From positions 960,431 to 1,024,430 of the forward strand of contig BCKK01000007.1 in the NCBI GenBank assembly GCA_001600615.1: a stretch of DNA of 64,000 nucleotides, in the 5' to 3' direction. The stretch comes from Dioszegia crocea. Lineage: Eukaryota > Basidiomycota > Tremellomycetes > Tremellales > Bulleribasidiaceae. The notes under the pieces are model-generated. The model saw only the letters and a list, made by a program, of their open reading frames with translations, searched no databases and was not told the DNA's origin. The translations under genes were made by a program, and so were the position numbers. This document shows positions 44,349 to 55,431 of the stretch, piece after piece (the stretch's first letter is position 1; each line of letters begins with the position of its first letter).

Positions 44349-46926
44349 TCATTGGGATAAAGGCACGGGCGGCTTGTCGCCCAAACTTTCCAACAGCTTT
44401 GTATAGGTCAGCTCACTGGTCCAATTGACGGGAACTATTGGTTGCAAGCTCACATTTGTCCCATTAATGATTCCCGTCGTGGCAATCAAGAACTTCCTCC
44501 CTTTGTTCTGCTTCGACATCCACCTCAACGCAGCAATCTCCGTAAACGTACAACCTCCAAGGAAGAACACAACCGTCGTCGTGCTTTTCTCCACTTGATC
44601 CTTGCTCTCCGCCATAGGCCCAGGTCCCGCCGTCACCCCGCCTTCTGCTCGTTGTCGAACATCAACCGTTGCGCCCGGTATACTCGCCAGTGCATCCTCA
44701 AACCCTCTCCATCCCGATATTGGGTGTGCTTGGGGTAATGATCCCCTCGCCCGTTTATCCGCTTCGTCCGCTGGAAGACCGGTAGATAAGATCGAATTCT
44801 TTTGCGTGATGCATTGTACGAGGCGGATGGAGAGGGGTGCGTATCCCGAGTAGACGTATGAAATGTCGTTGGGCGCTGCGTCGTTGATATCGTCCACTAC
44901 TAATCGGAGGGATTTGCGGAGTGAGGGGAAAGGGTGCGGGAGGGTCGATGGGGATTTAACGAGCAGACCTAGGGATTGAAGGGAGATAAGAAGGGCGAGG
45001 TGGTGGTACCCATATACCTGAGCAGTGTCAGCTTAGTCTCATCACGCTTACAGGTGTGCTTCAGCTGACGCACCTGAAGAAAATCTCGCTTGAAAGCTTC
45101 AAGATTCTTAGCCTTGATACCTCCGTTCGTAAGACTGGTCAACACCGCCCCACGCAATACCCCACTCCAGGGCGATTGCTGATACATCAAATCCTCGATA
45201 GTGGCAAGCTGCGCCATGGCGTCGTAACCCGCCACGAGGTTTTGTTGCGCCTCGAGCATCTTGTTGAATTCGTCGGTACGAGTGATGGGCATGAGCTGCT
45301 CCGTCAAGCCGGTGTCTGGTATTATCAGCTATCAGACATATATGCACATTATTACAACTAACGCAGTCGTAGATTTTGCTGTTCCCCTTGCAAGCCCCCA
45401 ATCTTGCCCACAAACTCCTTCATCTCCCTAACATTCTTCAAATTCTTCGCTCCCCCATAATCCCCTTCCAAGCGTCGAGCAACTTTACTCAATCTACCGC
45501 CCACAACCGCGAAGTTCAGATCCCGAATCTCGGCGTATAGCCGGTCTTTCCCGCCAGAGAGTTGGTGTTTCTTCTTCTTGATGACTGGAGTGGATGGGAG
45601 GGCTGAGGCAGATGTTGATTTTGGGGCTGGAGGGTCAATGAGTTCTGGATCTATCTCTATGAATCCTGTAAGGTTTAGCTGTGTTCCGCGGGCTGAGCTT
45701 TACAAGGATCCGTAAGCTAACCGTTCTTGATTCCGATATACTCGTCAAGCATCCCATCGTAAGTCAACTGGGTACACATGGGCGTCACCCAGTCAACTGA
45801 ACGATCGATTATGATGAGCCCATCCACCTGATCTGACATTTCGAAGTCGCTATACTCTGGTAGGCCTGAGGATTGATGTCGTTGTAGGAGATCAGATAGT
45901 CTCTGCGGGTGTGTGAGCTAGCGCAGACTCTTATTTTGACAGCTACCAACTCACCTTTGCTGCGTCCCCCTTGCCCAGTATCCGGGGGAAGAGACCATAA
46001 GCCCGTTGGAATGTCATGAGGGCGAGTGAGGAATAGTATATTGGCGTATCATCGCCGTTCTAGTCCTTCAGCTTGAGCACACATCGTCCATGCTGGTTCC
46101 CTAGCTCACTAAGTAGATGTCCCTAGCCACATCGTCCATCTCGAGCGACAATAAGTCGTCTTCAATTGGGATAAACTCAAGCTTGTACTTCACATTCAGT
46201 CAGCTGATACTCCAAGAATGAAAAATGGAGCAAATTCTAGCTCACCTCCTGAACATTGATATCTCCCGCAACGCCCTCATCCTCCAGTACCTTCCTACAT
46301 AGCTCCGTTGCCCGTGGGACGAGCAGCAGGGTAAATATTAGCGGTCCGCCAGAAGGAGGGTTCTTCTGTTGTTGGCGTATTTGCTCTATACAGTCAGCTA
46401 TCAGTACTGCTGAAGTGAATACGGTAGCTAAGATACCTGCTATGATGCGCATGAGGTGTAATCTGGGCCGACATAGCCAAACGACATTCCTCGTCCCGAC
46501 GTTCAACGGGCCGGATTCTAGCCAAAACATCTTATCTACCGCTTGGTTCTGGTAGTGTCAGCTTTAAGCGAGTAGGCAGCCACTCCCTACCAACTTAACA
46601 ACTCACCTTCAGCATAGCAAACTCGGTCACCAGGCCCAAAGGCCCCGCGAGCGCCGGATCTAGGACTAGCGTTTTCTGACCTTGGATCTAATAGTGTGAG
46701 CTGCAGACTCTGTTGCGCGTGCCGATTAACGCACATCATTGAGCTTCTCCACTAGAGCAGACCTAGCCAGCTCTTTCAGGACACTAGTGTCTAGTCCTCT
46801 GTCAGGAGGGGGGAGGGCAGTTGACTCGCTGTCACCCGAAGTAGAGGGTGCTGTCGGCGCTTGTTGTCCCGAGAGGTGAGGGAGCCGCGAAGGGCCTGCG
46901 GAACTTGGGGTGGCAGCAGAGGACAT
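44349..46926 (-). CDS. VPS33: Vps33, Sec1/Munc18 family vacuolar sorting protein (681 aa)
   Basis: Eleven exons: 46926-46735, 46687-46607, 46548-46437, 46385-46246, 46187-46110, 46059-45955, 45902-45722, 45665-45363, 45315-45074, 45017-44454 and 44396-44349 (2046 nt). SM-family motifs are QKTLVLDPALAGPLGLV, DGLIIIDRSVDWVTPMCTQL, TYDGMLDEYIGI, LHTGLTEQL and YGYHHLALLISLQSLGLL. The C-terminal FFLGGCTFTEIAALRW, KFLIATTGIINGT is typical of Vps33. It is part of the HOPS and CORVET tethers at endosome and vacuole membranes, where it templates SNARE assembly. Length matches the family. An N-terminal ~45-residue Ser/Pro extension is present. Confidence 0.94.
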
Positions 46927-47438
46927 CGTTCAGGAGCTCCGAACTGCGAGTGCGAAGGAGGAGGGATCAATCGATGATGAGAGAAGGATGGTGAGTTGTT
47001 ATAAGGCAGGCAGAGGGCCGCTGGCTCGCGGCCGCGGCCGGCCGGCGGTTCTTAGGCAGGTCCGTGCATCTAATCGAAGCATCTTCGCTTTGAGCGACTA
47101 GTCTGCCTCTCAATGGCCTACTAGGGTATATGTGGCGACGCAATACTGCTCTATGTATGAAGCCAAGACACGCTCCGTGAAATCTATACCCGACGTCTAA
47201 TCTTCTACCTGATGATCCCCTCAAAGTGCCTCATGGGGTCCCATATATCCTTCTCAGCACTCCCCTCCCCCTGCCCTCGCTGGCATAAGCGACCGATGTA
47301 GTCCGCTAGTAATCCCTGCTAGCCGAACACCGAGCCAGGTCCCGCTTTGACCTCTACGCTTTGACTCGTCGTCGAGAGCTCGGATGATAGAGGGCGGGGG
47401 ATGAGGGGGCGGACCTAGATGCGGTGTGGTTGGGACGT
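46927..47438. promoter_or_regulatory. VPS33 upstream region
   Basis: 512 nt between the VPS33 start and the stop of the DMT transporter, both on minus. Contains a NotI-like GCGGCCGC within GGCCGGCC-rich DNA near 47030. No gene supported. Confidence 0.35.
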
Positions 47439-49197
47439 CTATCCCTCGCCCTCCCATAGCAGTATCCCAAATCCTACACAGATCATCCCCACGCCGATAA
47501 GTGTCTGCAAGGACGGTAAAAGACCCATCAGGACTGCGTCAATGACCGCGACGAGGCCAATGGTGAGGAGATTGGCGACGGAGGATGTTGTAGGTCCCCA
47601 GATACCAATCAAGATCATAAGGCCCGCGTTCTATAGAGTCAGTCTTGGGCAAGGAGATAGAACCCGAAGAACCGAGTGAGTCAACGAGAGGAGGAGAGGA
47701 GAAGATTGTCCTCATCAGAAGACAGAGGGACACGACACGATTACAGATTCTCCTTCTTCCTTCACCACCATCCCTCTTCTCCCTGTTCTCCCTCTTCTCC
47801 CTCTTCTCGCTCCTCCTCCTTCTCACCAAGGGCTTCGCTCTACTCCGGAAAGCAAGCAGAGTATCGTCTGCCTCCTCCCTCACAAGGCCTAAACTGACTC
47901 CAAAGCCCAGAATGTCGCCCCCAGAAACTCACATAAAACGCTCCTGCCCAAGCAACCACACCCAACCCAGCCCACACAGTCGACCCCGCCACCCCTTCTC
48001 CCCCCGGCCAGCGAAACACCTCCCATCCTGTCCAATGAAGCAAAACGATCGGCGGCCAGAGCAACACAAAGGTCGCGAAGCCAATACAAGAAGTGAGGAA
48101 ATTGGCATGTAAGGCCGGAGGCAATTGAGGACCTGTCGCCGGTGTGTGGGCGAGTGATGGCGATGGAGGGCGGGAATGGAGGAGAGGTGAAGATGAGACG
48201 ATCCGGTCTAGCGGTAAGACTGTGCGAGTGTTGAGTTTGGGTGAGAGGGGGATGATGTTGTCCCGGCCGTGCGTTTGGGTTGAGTGATTTGTTGGAGATA
48301 TGGGGGAAGGGACGATGCTGGGTGTGGGGATAGGGGTAGATACTCCTGATATCGGTGGTGTGGGGTCGTATATCGCTTCTTCCTGATCTAAGGCGGCGTA
48401 GGTTGTCCGGTCTAGTGAAGAAGGGACGTCGACGCCGCCTTGACCTTCCGGTAGCACCATCTTATAGACGACTTCGTATAAGCCCAGAACGATGGCTCCT
48501 GGTTCATAAGCTTCCTAGGCGATGACGACCGAAATGCTGACGCCCAAACTAGCTTACCGAACATCATAATCATGTCCCCAAAAGCTCTCCCCTTGACCTT
48601 GACCCCATCATCCTCCACAGCCTCTCCTCCACCCTCACCCATCCCATCCATACTCAGCACCACCACTCCGGCAAACGCCAGTCCTATACTCCCCACAGTC
48701 ACTCTCGACAGTGGCTGGCGCAACAGCACCATGGAAAAGAAGTACGCCCAGAATGCCGACGTAGCGTAAATCGCCGTAATGTCAATCGCGGGCGAATACA
48801 GCATGGCGACAAACCAACATAAAGCCGGGATGGAAATGAGAAGGGTCAACCAGGATATCTTGGCACTCCATCCTGTTGATACCCGTCTCCAAGTTGCCGA
48901 GGGGTGATGGCCTAGTTGGACGGCTATGACACTGCGGACAGCATCGATATGCGCTTTGGTTGATGTGGATGATGTCAACCGAAGAAAGAGGAGGTGGAGC
49001 GGGAATATGAATGAGAATGTGATGTGTGTTAGGAAGAATGTAAAGTAGGGCTGGTTGTATCCTATTCTTGAAGTGAGGGTGTGGGCTACTTCGGTCTGGG
49101 CAGCTGAGGCGAGGACGATGAGGGCGAGAGTCAGGAAGGGGAATATAGGCGGGCGATGCGAGGGTAGGAAGGCCGAGAGGCCGCTCGAAACGGGCAT
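47439..49197 (-). CDS. DMT superfamily (EamA/SLC35F-like) membrane transporter (465 aa)
   Basis: Exons 49197-48558, 48498-47933 and 47630-47439 (1398 nt). Several hydrophobic segments of about 20 residues are visible: FPFLTLALIVLASAA, FTFFLTHITFSFIFPLHLL, WLTLLISIPALCWFVAML, ITAIYATSAFWAYFFSMVLL, VGSIGLAFAGVVVLSM, then SCIGFATFVLLWPPIVLL, WAGLGVVAWAGAFY, LMILIGIWGPTTSSVANLL and IDAVLMGLLPSLQTLIGVGM. This is the ten-helix drug/metabolite transporter pattern, with a ~110-residue Ser/Pro loop in the middle. Fungal relatives sit in the vacuole or plasma membrane; the substrate is unknown. The second intron is 302 nt and purine-rich on the coding strand. Confidence 0.87.
47631..47932 (-). repeat. 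302-nt purine-rich intron of the DMT gene
   Basis: On the coding strand the intron contains tandem GAGAAGAGG and GAGAACAGG units (plus-strand CCCTCTTCT, about 47777-47830). Donor GTGAGT, branch GACTGACT and acceptor TATAG are intact. Confidence 0.65.
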
Positions 49198-49631
49198 GTC
49201 GGGTCTGGGGTGGAGCGGCAGTGCTAGATGCTATCTATCGAGCATGCCGAGTGGGAATTGTTCGATCTTTGCGCAGGAGAGGGATATATAGATGAGGTCA
49301 AGTTCGATAGGTTCAAAGCTTTGCCGGCATCTACTGTGCGGATGTGCGGACTCTGAAACACGGGCTGTTTTCGATAGGTATGTGGCGGTTGGGAGCTGGG
49401 GAATGGACACAAGGATGCGAGCATCTGGGTGATTAGGAGAAGGAAGCCTAGCTACGCTGGATCAAGCAAGGTATGACTTGCTATCGTGTAGAGCTGATTC
49501 ACTGAGAAGCACACCAGCCTTCCTCGACGGGGACCGCACTACCAATTAGCCATTCTACATGTCCGCTACCGACAATACAAACAAGGCCGTCATGTACGCC
49601 TTGGAGGCCACGATTCGTCTTAGAGATCTGC
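49198..49631. promoter_or_regulatory. DMT gene upstream region
   Basis: 434 nt between the DMT start and the WW gene stop. No gene supported. Confidence 0.3.
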
Positions 49632-50647
49632 TCAGTCACCACCACCTCCATCATCACCTCCAAAGTCATCTCCACCTCCTCCATCCTCATACCCGTCTTC
49701 ATACCCATTTCCGTAGCCTCCGCCACCCATACCTCCGCCCTGTCTCGTCAGCATGCTCCGACATCTAAGTCGATGAACTTACCATCATGTTACCGATCAT
49801 CATACCACCAAGCAGACCTGTTCGTCAGCGAAGAACCCAAAAGAGGACACTGATGAACTCACCTCCACCGAGTCCGAGAGCGGCACCACCACCCGCGCCC
49901 ATCCCCTGTCGCCTTGGCGGTCTACCCATCATCCCGCCACCCATCATCCCTCCACCCATCATAGGCTGCTGGCCATACATCCCTTGCTGCTGAGGATATC
50001 CCCCATACTGCTGCTGCTGGGGATAACCACCATATTGCTGTTGCTGGGGATATCCTCCTTGCTGCCCATATCCTCCATATTGCTGATGCTGCTGCTGGCC
50101 CCCAGCCTTGTTTTTTAACTTATCGAGGAATCCGCCCAGCCCTTTCTTCTGCGGCTGCTGCTGCATTGGCGGCATTGGCGAGCTGGAGCCGTATTGGTTT
50201 TGGTTCTGGCTCTGATCGTAGGACGGCTGGAACGAATCTGCTCGCGCTTGCTCGTACTCCGACTGAACGGGCTGAGCGTTGTATGATGACTTCTCGCCCA
50301 TCCCTCCAGGTCTGGGAGGTGCACCTGCAGGAGCAGAGTAAGAATGCGAAGGCGGTGCGTCGTCGGCGGGACTATGCATCGTAAGTATTTGTCCTCGAGA
50401 GATGTTTGCCACCCGGCAGTGAGTACGACTCGGGTAATTCTGATCAAACTTACTGTGTCCACTGACTGACAGGGGCTCCAGGGGCTCTGGTGTTGATGTA
50501 GAACCACACTTTGTGCTCTTCATTGAATCTACCTTATCAGTGCCCAGCCTTCGGTACAGATAGCTCCACCTCCCGGCTTGCGGAGAGAGAAAGGACGCAC
50601 TGAGTGACCCAGCCGTCCGGCAGGGGTCTTGAGTCCGGATTTGACAT
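49632..50647 (-). CDS. WW-domain protein with Gln/Gly/Tyr-rich prion-like tail (257 aa)
   Basis: Exons 50647-50601, 50528-50454, 50371-49863, 49817-49783 and 49739-49632 (774 nt). A single WW domain covers residues 9-42: LPDGWVTQFNEEHKVWFYIN, then PVSQWTHP, with both Trp residues and the final Pro. After a Pro/Ser linker there is GLGGFLDKLKNKAG, then repeats of QQQYGGYP and a Met/Gly stretch (MMGGGMMGGGMMG), ending in an acidic Gly/Asp tail. WW domains bind Pro-rich ligands; the tail looks aggregation- or condensate-prone. Similar WW proteins of this layout are common in fungi without a settled function. Introns split the WW domain. Confidence 0.85.
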
Positions 50648-51169
50648 GATGAGGTTCTGTTCTGTGCCGATTCGTGGGGATTCACTGGGTAGTTTGCAGA
50701 TAGATGATGTACAGAGGTTCCAGAGTGGAGCAAGCTTGCCAAGTATACCATGCTCTGCCACCAAGCCCAGCCGACGATCGTCCTCCAGCTCCGGCCCGGC
50801 TAACTCCGACTAGATGACGTATAGGCGGCGATCCCCGCCCCCTGGCTTGCCATCGGTAGTCCGTGCGCTGAACTTTAATTTCCTCGAATCTATTGACGGT
50901 CTCACTCCACTATACAGTAGCTATATACACTGCATGATCATCGGTACCTACAGCCATCAACATAACCGAGAAAGCAGCAAGTCGCCGCCGCATTCAACGC
51001 TCGAAAAATTGGCTCGAAAGCCATAAAATTCGCCCCTACCCGGGTCGTCCAATAAGTCTCCACCCTTCGACGCTGAACTCGATTGTTTCTACAACCGCAT
51101 TGAGACATAGATCATTTCGTTCTCGGTACTCGCAACCAGCCGATCAATACCTATATCGGTATAGATACA
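50648..51169. promoter_or_regulatory. Divergent promoter region, WW gene / WC-2
   Basis: 522 nt between divergent starts. No element identified with confidence. Confidence 0.3.
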
Positions 51170-52678
51170 ATGGCCGGATATGCCACCAGCTCGATGGAGG
51201 AGAAGGAGTCGGGGCCGGGCTTTGAGGTGCGCGACCACTTCTCAGCTTCCTAGATGTGCAAGACTTAAGCTAACTTGCAAATAGTTCACCCGGCGGAAGA
51301 AGTGGCCCCAAATCTTACTTCAGGAGATGACTGGCGCTGCTCTCATCTGTTTGAAGCCATTTCAGCCTGGACAAAACAGCATGGACGCGGCCGGCCGGTC
51401 GAACAATAGTCTCGGATGGAGAGTGGGTCCTTTGATTCTTGCGTCCACTCTATCCTGATCGCCTGCGTGTTCCACGATTTGAGACTGGACTAACAGCGCA
51501 GATAGTATACATATCCCCAAGTGGAGGCGATATGATCGGCCAAAAACCCACCGATTTAGAAAACCGGGATTTCCTCAACCTAGTCTACCCAGCAGACCAA
51601 CCGCTTTTACAATCATTCTTCACATCCCTCCTTAGTCCTGCAAGCGGCGAAACATCCTCCGTATCAAGCTCTACATCATCTGCAGGACCGACCGGTACTG
51701 TCAGATCAGGCCGATCTCAAACCACCTACGCCAGGGTCCATTGTACAGATGGGAGTGGGGATATGAGTCGATCAGGACCGATAGGGTGGGAGTTCCGGGC
51801 GCATGCTTCGGGTCTAGATGGGCTGCCAAGTGGCTTTGCGGGAGCGGGAGGTTATAGGCTTGATGGGACTGTAATTCCTAGGAGCAGTACGGATGAGGGT
51901 GCGCTCAAGGGGAAAGCAGTGTGGGTCATGGGAAGGCGGATAGGTGCTGGGCCAATAGAAGAGACGTCTCAATCGTTCGTCTCTTGTCCTAGTCATTACC
52001 GCGTACTGATTTCAATTAGACTTGACGCGTTCTTGGAGCTGAAATTGGAGAATGAGAAATTACGAGAAGAGCTTCGTGAATTGCAGCATGAGATAGACGA
52101 CGAGGACTATCAAGCTAGTACGTCGTGTCTCTTATTACTCATTTGGGTTCGCGGTTGATCATTAGCTCGATCATACATGAACCCCATAACTCTCGACGCG
52201 CCCACACCATCATCCTCTTCCCCGACCCCTTCATCCCCTTCGGCATCTTCATCAGCCTCTGAGCCTCGACGCGAGAAACAAAAGAAGAAGCCACTGAAGG
52301 GTCCGAAAGATTTGAAAGATCCAAGGGACAAGAAACGGCCGAAGAAGGCTTCAGGGTCGAGTGGGGCCGCTGGGCCCGGTGGGGCGGGAGCTGGGCCGGG
52401 GACAGCGGGAGGAAGTGGGGCGGGCTTGAAGGAAGCTGGAGAGGGTTTGCATGTTTGCGTGACGTGTGGACGGACAGATAGTCCCGAGTGGAGAAAGGGA
52501 CCGTTGGGGCCTAAGACATTGTGTAATGTGAGCACTCAGGCACTGAGCTGGCTTGTTGCTGGACCTGAAGTTGGAGCTGATGAAACAGGCTTGTGGGTTA
52601 CGGTGGGCGAAGCGAAACTCGACACAGCCAAGTAGGAAGGAGAAGAAGGCGGCTGAGGCAGCGACTGCGAAGCGATGA
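51170..52678 (+). CDS. WC-2: White Collar 2-like photoreceptor partner, PAS + GATA zinc finger (405 aa)
   Basis: Exons 51170-51226, 51285-51422, 51502-51974, 52020-52117, 52166-52527 and 52589-52678 (1218 nt). The PAS region follows [20 protein letters not shown] and [20 protein letters not shown] coiled-coil segment is next ([20 protein letters not shown]). The single C-terminal finger is CX2CX18CX2C, beginning [18 protein letters not shown] and ending [10 protein letters not shown], as in WC-2. An intron falls inside the last CX2C. In basidiomycetes this protein (Bwc2) pairs with the flavin photoreceptor Bwc1 to control blue-light responses. There is no second zinc finger and no LOV signature, as expected. 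A Ser/Pro/Lys linker is disordered. Confidence 0.9.
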
Positions 52679-52915
52679 CAATGGCATCTCGCGCAACGGC
52701 ATGGTGAATCATCTGGTGTTCTTGTTGTATGAGTAAGTATGTACGGTCAGACCGAGGTTGTCAACTGCGTGACTTTCTGACAAGAGGTCTGACGTACACT
52801 CAATTGACGGAGTCTGGCTCTGATGTAAGAGTCGATCACACTGAACTGCATCTGCACTCGCCGCAGTACATGCTTTCCAAGCCCTCACACAGCCTAACAC
52901 GAAGCGACATACTTA

Positions 52916-53725
52916 TCAAGCAGGATACCTTTGAGCCTCCAACTCATCAGCGCACAGCTTTGTCAACGCGCTGAATGACTTCGCGAACTTCTGTTCGCCT
53001 TTCCTCACATCCCTCGGTTTCCTCAGCCAATTTCCATGCCAATCGATGGGAGCTTGATACTCCCCATCCTGTCCCGGCGGGATGGACATTTCTCGAACCG
53101 CCGCGTCCCAGACTGTCGACCAGGCAGAGTGGAGATCGTTCCAATGGTATTCAGCCTCCGTCTCTCGTGCCTTGTCCGCCCACTCCATGTTTCTGGCGAG
53201 GTCGAAAACATAGCTCACGCCCGAATTGGCCATTGATTCGAAGACGAGGTCGGTGGTAGATTCCGTGTGCGAGGCGAGTAATTCCAGAAGGGGCTGCCAG
53301 GTGAGAGGAGACCACGTCGACATGTCACTCGCAGACTGTGTCATGATTAGCCCATCTCATCAACCAAAGAGCACTGACAGGATGGGCACAGCAAGAGGTT
53401 TGATCTGAGAACTTACAACGCTCAACGCGCGGAGACTGTGGACCTGACTGCTGCCCCCTTCGCGTATCTTCCTGTCGTATTCATTTTTCAGCTCTCTGTT
53501 GAAGTACGTCTCGGCACTCTCGAGGTTGATCTGTCTCGCAGTTTCTTGCAGTAGCGTATCACTGGCACAATCTGCCCCTCCTGCCGCCATTGTGCGTTTA
53601 AGGTCGTGATCAATCCCCCCCTGGGTAGAAGATCGACCCTGCGAGGTCCTCGCAGCATTCAGAGCCTCCTCCAACCCCGCCTGGGCTTTGATCCTGAATG
53701 TCTTGTCGACTAGGCGAAATACCAT
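52916..53725 (-). CDS. Orphan protein (242 aa)
   Basis: Exons 53725-53417 and 53335-52916 (729 nt) with an 81-nt intron (GTAAGT donor, GACACAG acceptor; the earlier TGTCAG acceptor would hit a stop). The N-terminus MVFRLVDKTFRIKAQAGLEE is followed by AETYFNRELKNEYDRKIREG. The C-terminal half is Trp-rich and helical: STWSPLTWQPLLELLASHTE, VSYVFDLARNMEWADKARET, EYHWNDLHSAWSTVWDAAVR, IDWHGNWLRKPRD. No known domain, signal peptide or membrane segment recognised. Sits next to another orphan (54357-55265), from which it diverges. Function unknown. Confidence 0.68.
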
Positions 53726-54356
53726 GATGATCAGATGTATAGGTGAGCGTTTGTAAATACGGGAGAGAATATGGTGATTGTGATAGTTATGTGACGGAGG
53801 ATTCAGCCTATTTGATCAGTACTTGCAGACAGCTACTCAGCACAGCTTTTGACACTCCGCACGGATGATCCGTGAAACGTCCTGCCCTCGACGCGTAACA
53901 TTCAGCTAATCCTTCGATCCAGGTCAGCTCCCGTTGATCCACAGCCAGGAGAACGGTGCAACCGCTGCAACGACAAAACACCAAGCCATCGGTTTCACGG
54001 GCAGTCTGCTTGCACAAGCTCACACGCGTTTCAAAGTCGATTTCCTTCCATCCACACTCCCTTTGTGTTTGCCATCGTCGTCGCCAATGGCACATGGCCT
54101 CAGGGGCGGCCGTCGAATACCCCGGCGGTTTCAATTGATGGTCGAGGCCTGCTTGGGGCAGCAGGGCTATGCATCGCTCGGACCCTGAGTCTCTGACCAA
54201 AACCTCTCACAGGTCTGAAAGTCGTGTTCCTTTGATGTCGCCCCTGTTTATATATTGGGCATGGTCTTGCACTAGAGCCCATCCGCGGACTTTGAGGCGC
54301 CACCCACGCTCTATCCTCTCGAATCAAGATCCTGTGAGCTGTACCTCATTCCAAGT
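53726..54356. promoter_or_regulatory. Divergent promoter region between two orphan genes
   Basis: 631 nt. No gene supported. Confidence 0.35.
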
Positions 54357-55265
54357 ATGTCTTCTCCAGACTCAAGCTTCGACTGGTCCGATAACAACAC
54401 CATTACCCACGCCTCTGCACTCACCCCACGCGCAATCTCTCCCTTCGAGACTCACTCCGACCCGAATCCTACACACCTATCAGCTTCAGAGTCCCCGTAC
54501 GTTATTCATGCCGTCGACGATGACACCCGCTGCACGGTGCGCATCTTCCCTGCCAACCTCCCCACCAACGTCCACCCCTGCGGTGTCATCCAAGACTCGA
54601 TGACTCAAGTGGCGGACGCACTCCGCACACAATGGGACCACACCCATTATGGCGCGCGGGGCCAGGGTCCTCAGGGATTATTTGGGTTCCTCAATGGGAA
54701 GAAAAGCTTTTGTGAATACTCCACCAGACTGCCCGGCATCGAGTCAGCGCCAGTCAAGATCTTCCCGAGTGCAGACGCGGCCGGAGCACCTGAAGCCAAT
54801 CCTGACTGGTCAATTCAGGTCCCTGAGGCTCCCAGTCTGACCGCGTCCCCTTACACCATCCTCGCTATCGACTGCACTGACGATGGTACGAGCGCGGTAT
54901 GCATCCTCCCGCATGGCACGCCAGTCAACGGCGTACCACACGAGACCATCGTGGCGTACATGGGACAGGTGAGCAATGCACTCCAAACCGAGTGGCAGCA
55001 AAACAACGGCCGCCGGGATGGGACGCTGGATCTGTGGAACTTCCTGAATGGGAAGAAAAGTTTTTCGGAATACTCGATCCGATTACCAGGTATCGAGTGG
55101 GCGGAAGTCATCGTCTTCGATACGAGAGACTTGGAGGGTTTCGGACGCGAGGTGGACCGACTGCGGTCAGAATGGCAACACACGGCCGGATCGGGTACTG
55201 GGGTTGGTGAGAGTGGGGCGCAGGGGTTTGGAGATGAGATGTTAATTGATCCTGCATTGAGGTAG
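54357..55265 (+). CDS. Intronless orphan with a duplicated ~95-aa domain (302 aa)
   Basis: A single uninterrupted exon, unusual in this intron-rich window. After a ~40-residue Ser/Pro/Thr leader the protein holds two copies of one unit. Copy A (about residues 45-140) has SPYVIHAVDD, TVRIFPANLPT, MTQVADALRTQWD, FLNGKKSFCEYSTRLPGIES. Copy B (about 163-258) has SPYTILAIDCTDD, AVCILPHGTPV, MGQVSNALQTEWQ, FLNGKKSFSEYSIRLPGIEW. The two are alike in DNA as well (TTCCTCAATGGGAAGAAAAG against TTCCTGAATGGGAAGAAAAG). The predicted pattern is beta strands, a helix and a conserved turn. No known family recognised. A Gly/acidic tail ends the protein. Confidence 0.8.
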   Translation: MSSPDSSFDWSDNNTITHASALTPRAISPFETHSDPNPTHLSASESPYVIHAVDDDTRCTVRIFPANLPTNVHPCGVIQDSMTQVADALRTQWDHTHYGARGQGPQGLFGFLNGKKSFCEYSTRLPGIESAPVKIFPSADAAGAPEANPDWSIQVPEAPSLTASPYTILAIDCTDDGTSAVCILPHGTPVNGVPHETIVAYMGQVSNALQTEWQQNNGRRDGTLDLWNFLNGKKSFSEYSIRLPGIEWAEVIVFDTRDLEGFGREVDRLRSEWQHTAGSGTGVGESGAQGFGDEMLIDPALR

Positions 55266-55431
55266 CTTTGATCAGCAATGTGAATATGTATATCTCTGAG
55301 ACCTCGTATCGAAGGTCGAGATTTCTTAGGCTGTGAGGCCACAGCGTTAGCCAGTAAGCTCCCGTGCACAGAAAAACGCAGGATGTGAATCCCCACAACG
55401 GTTCCTCCCAGGATATGCGGATCCACACCTT

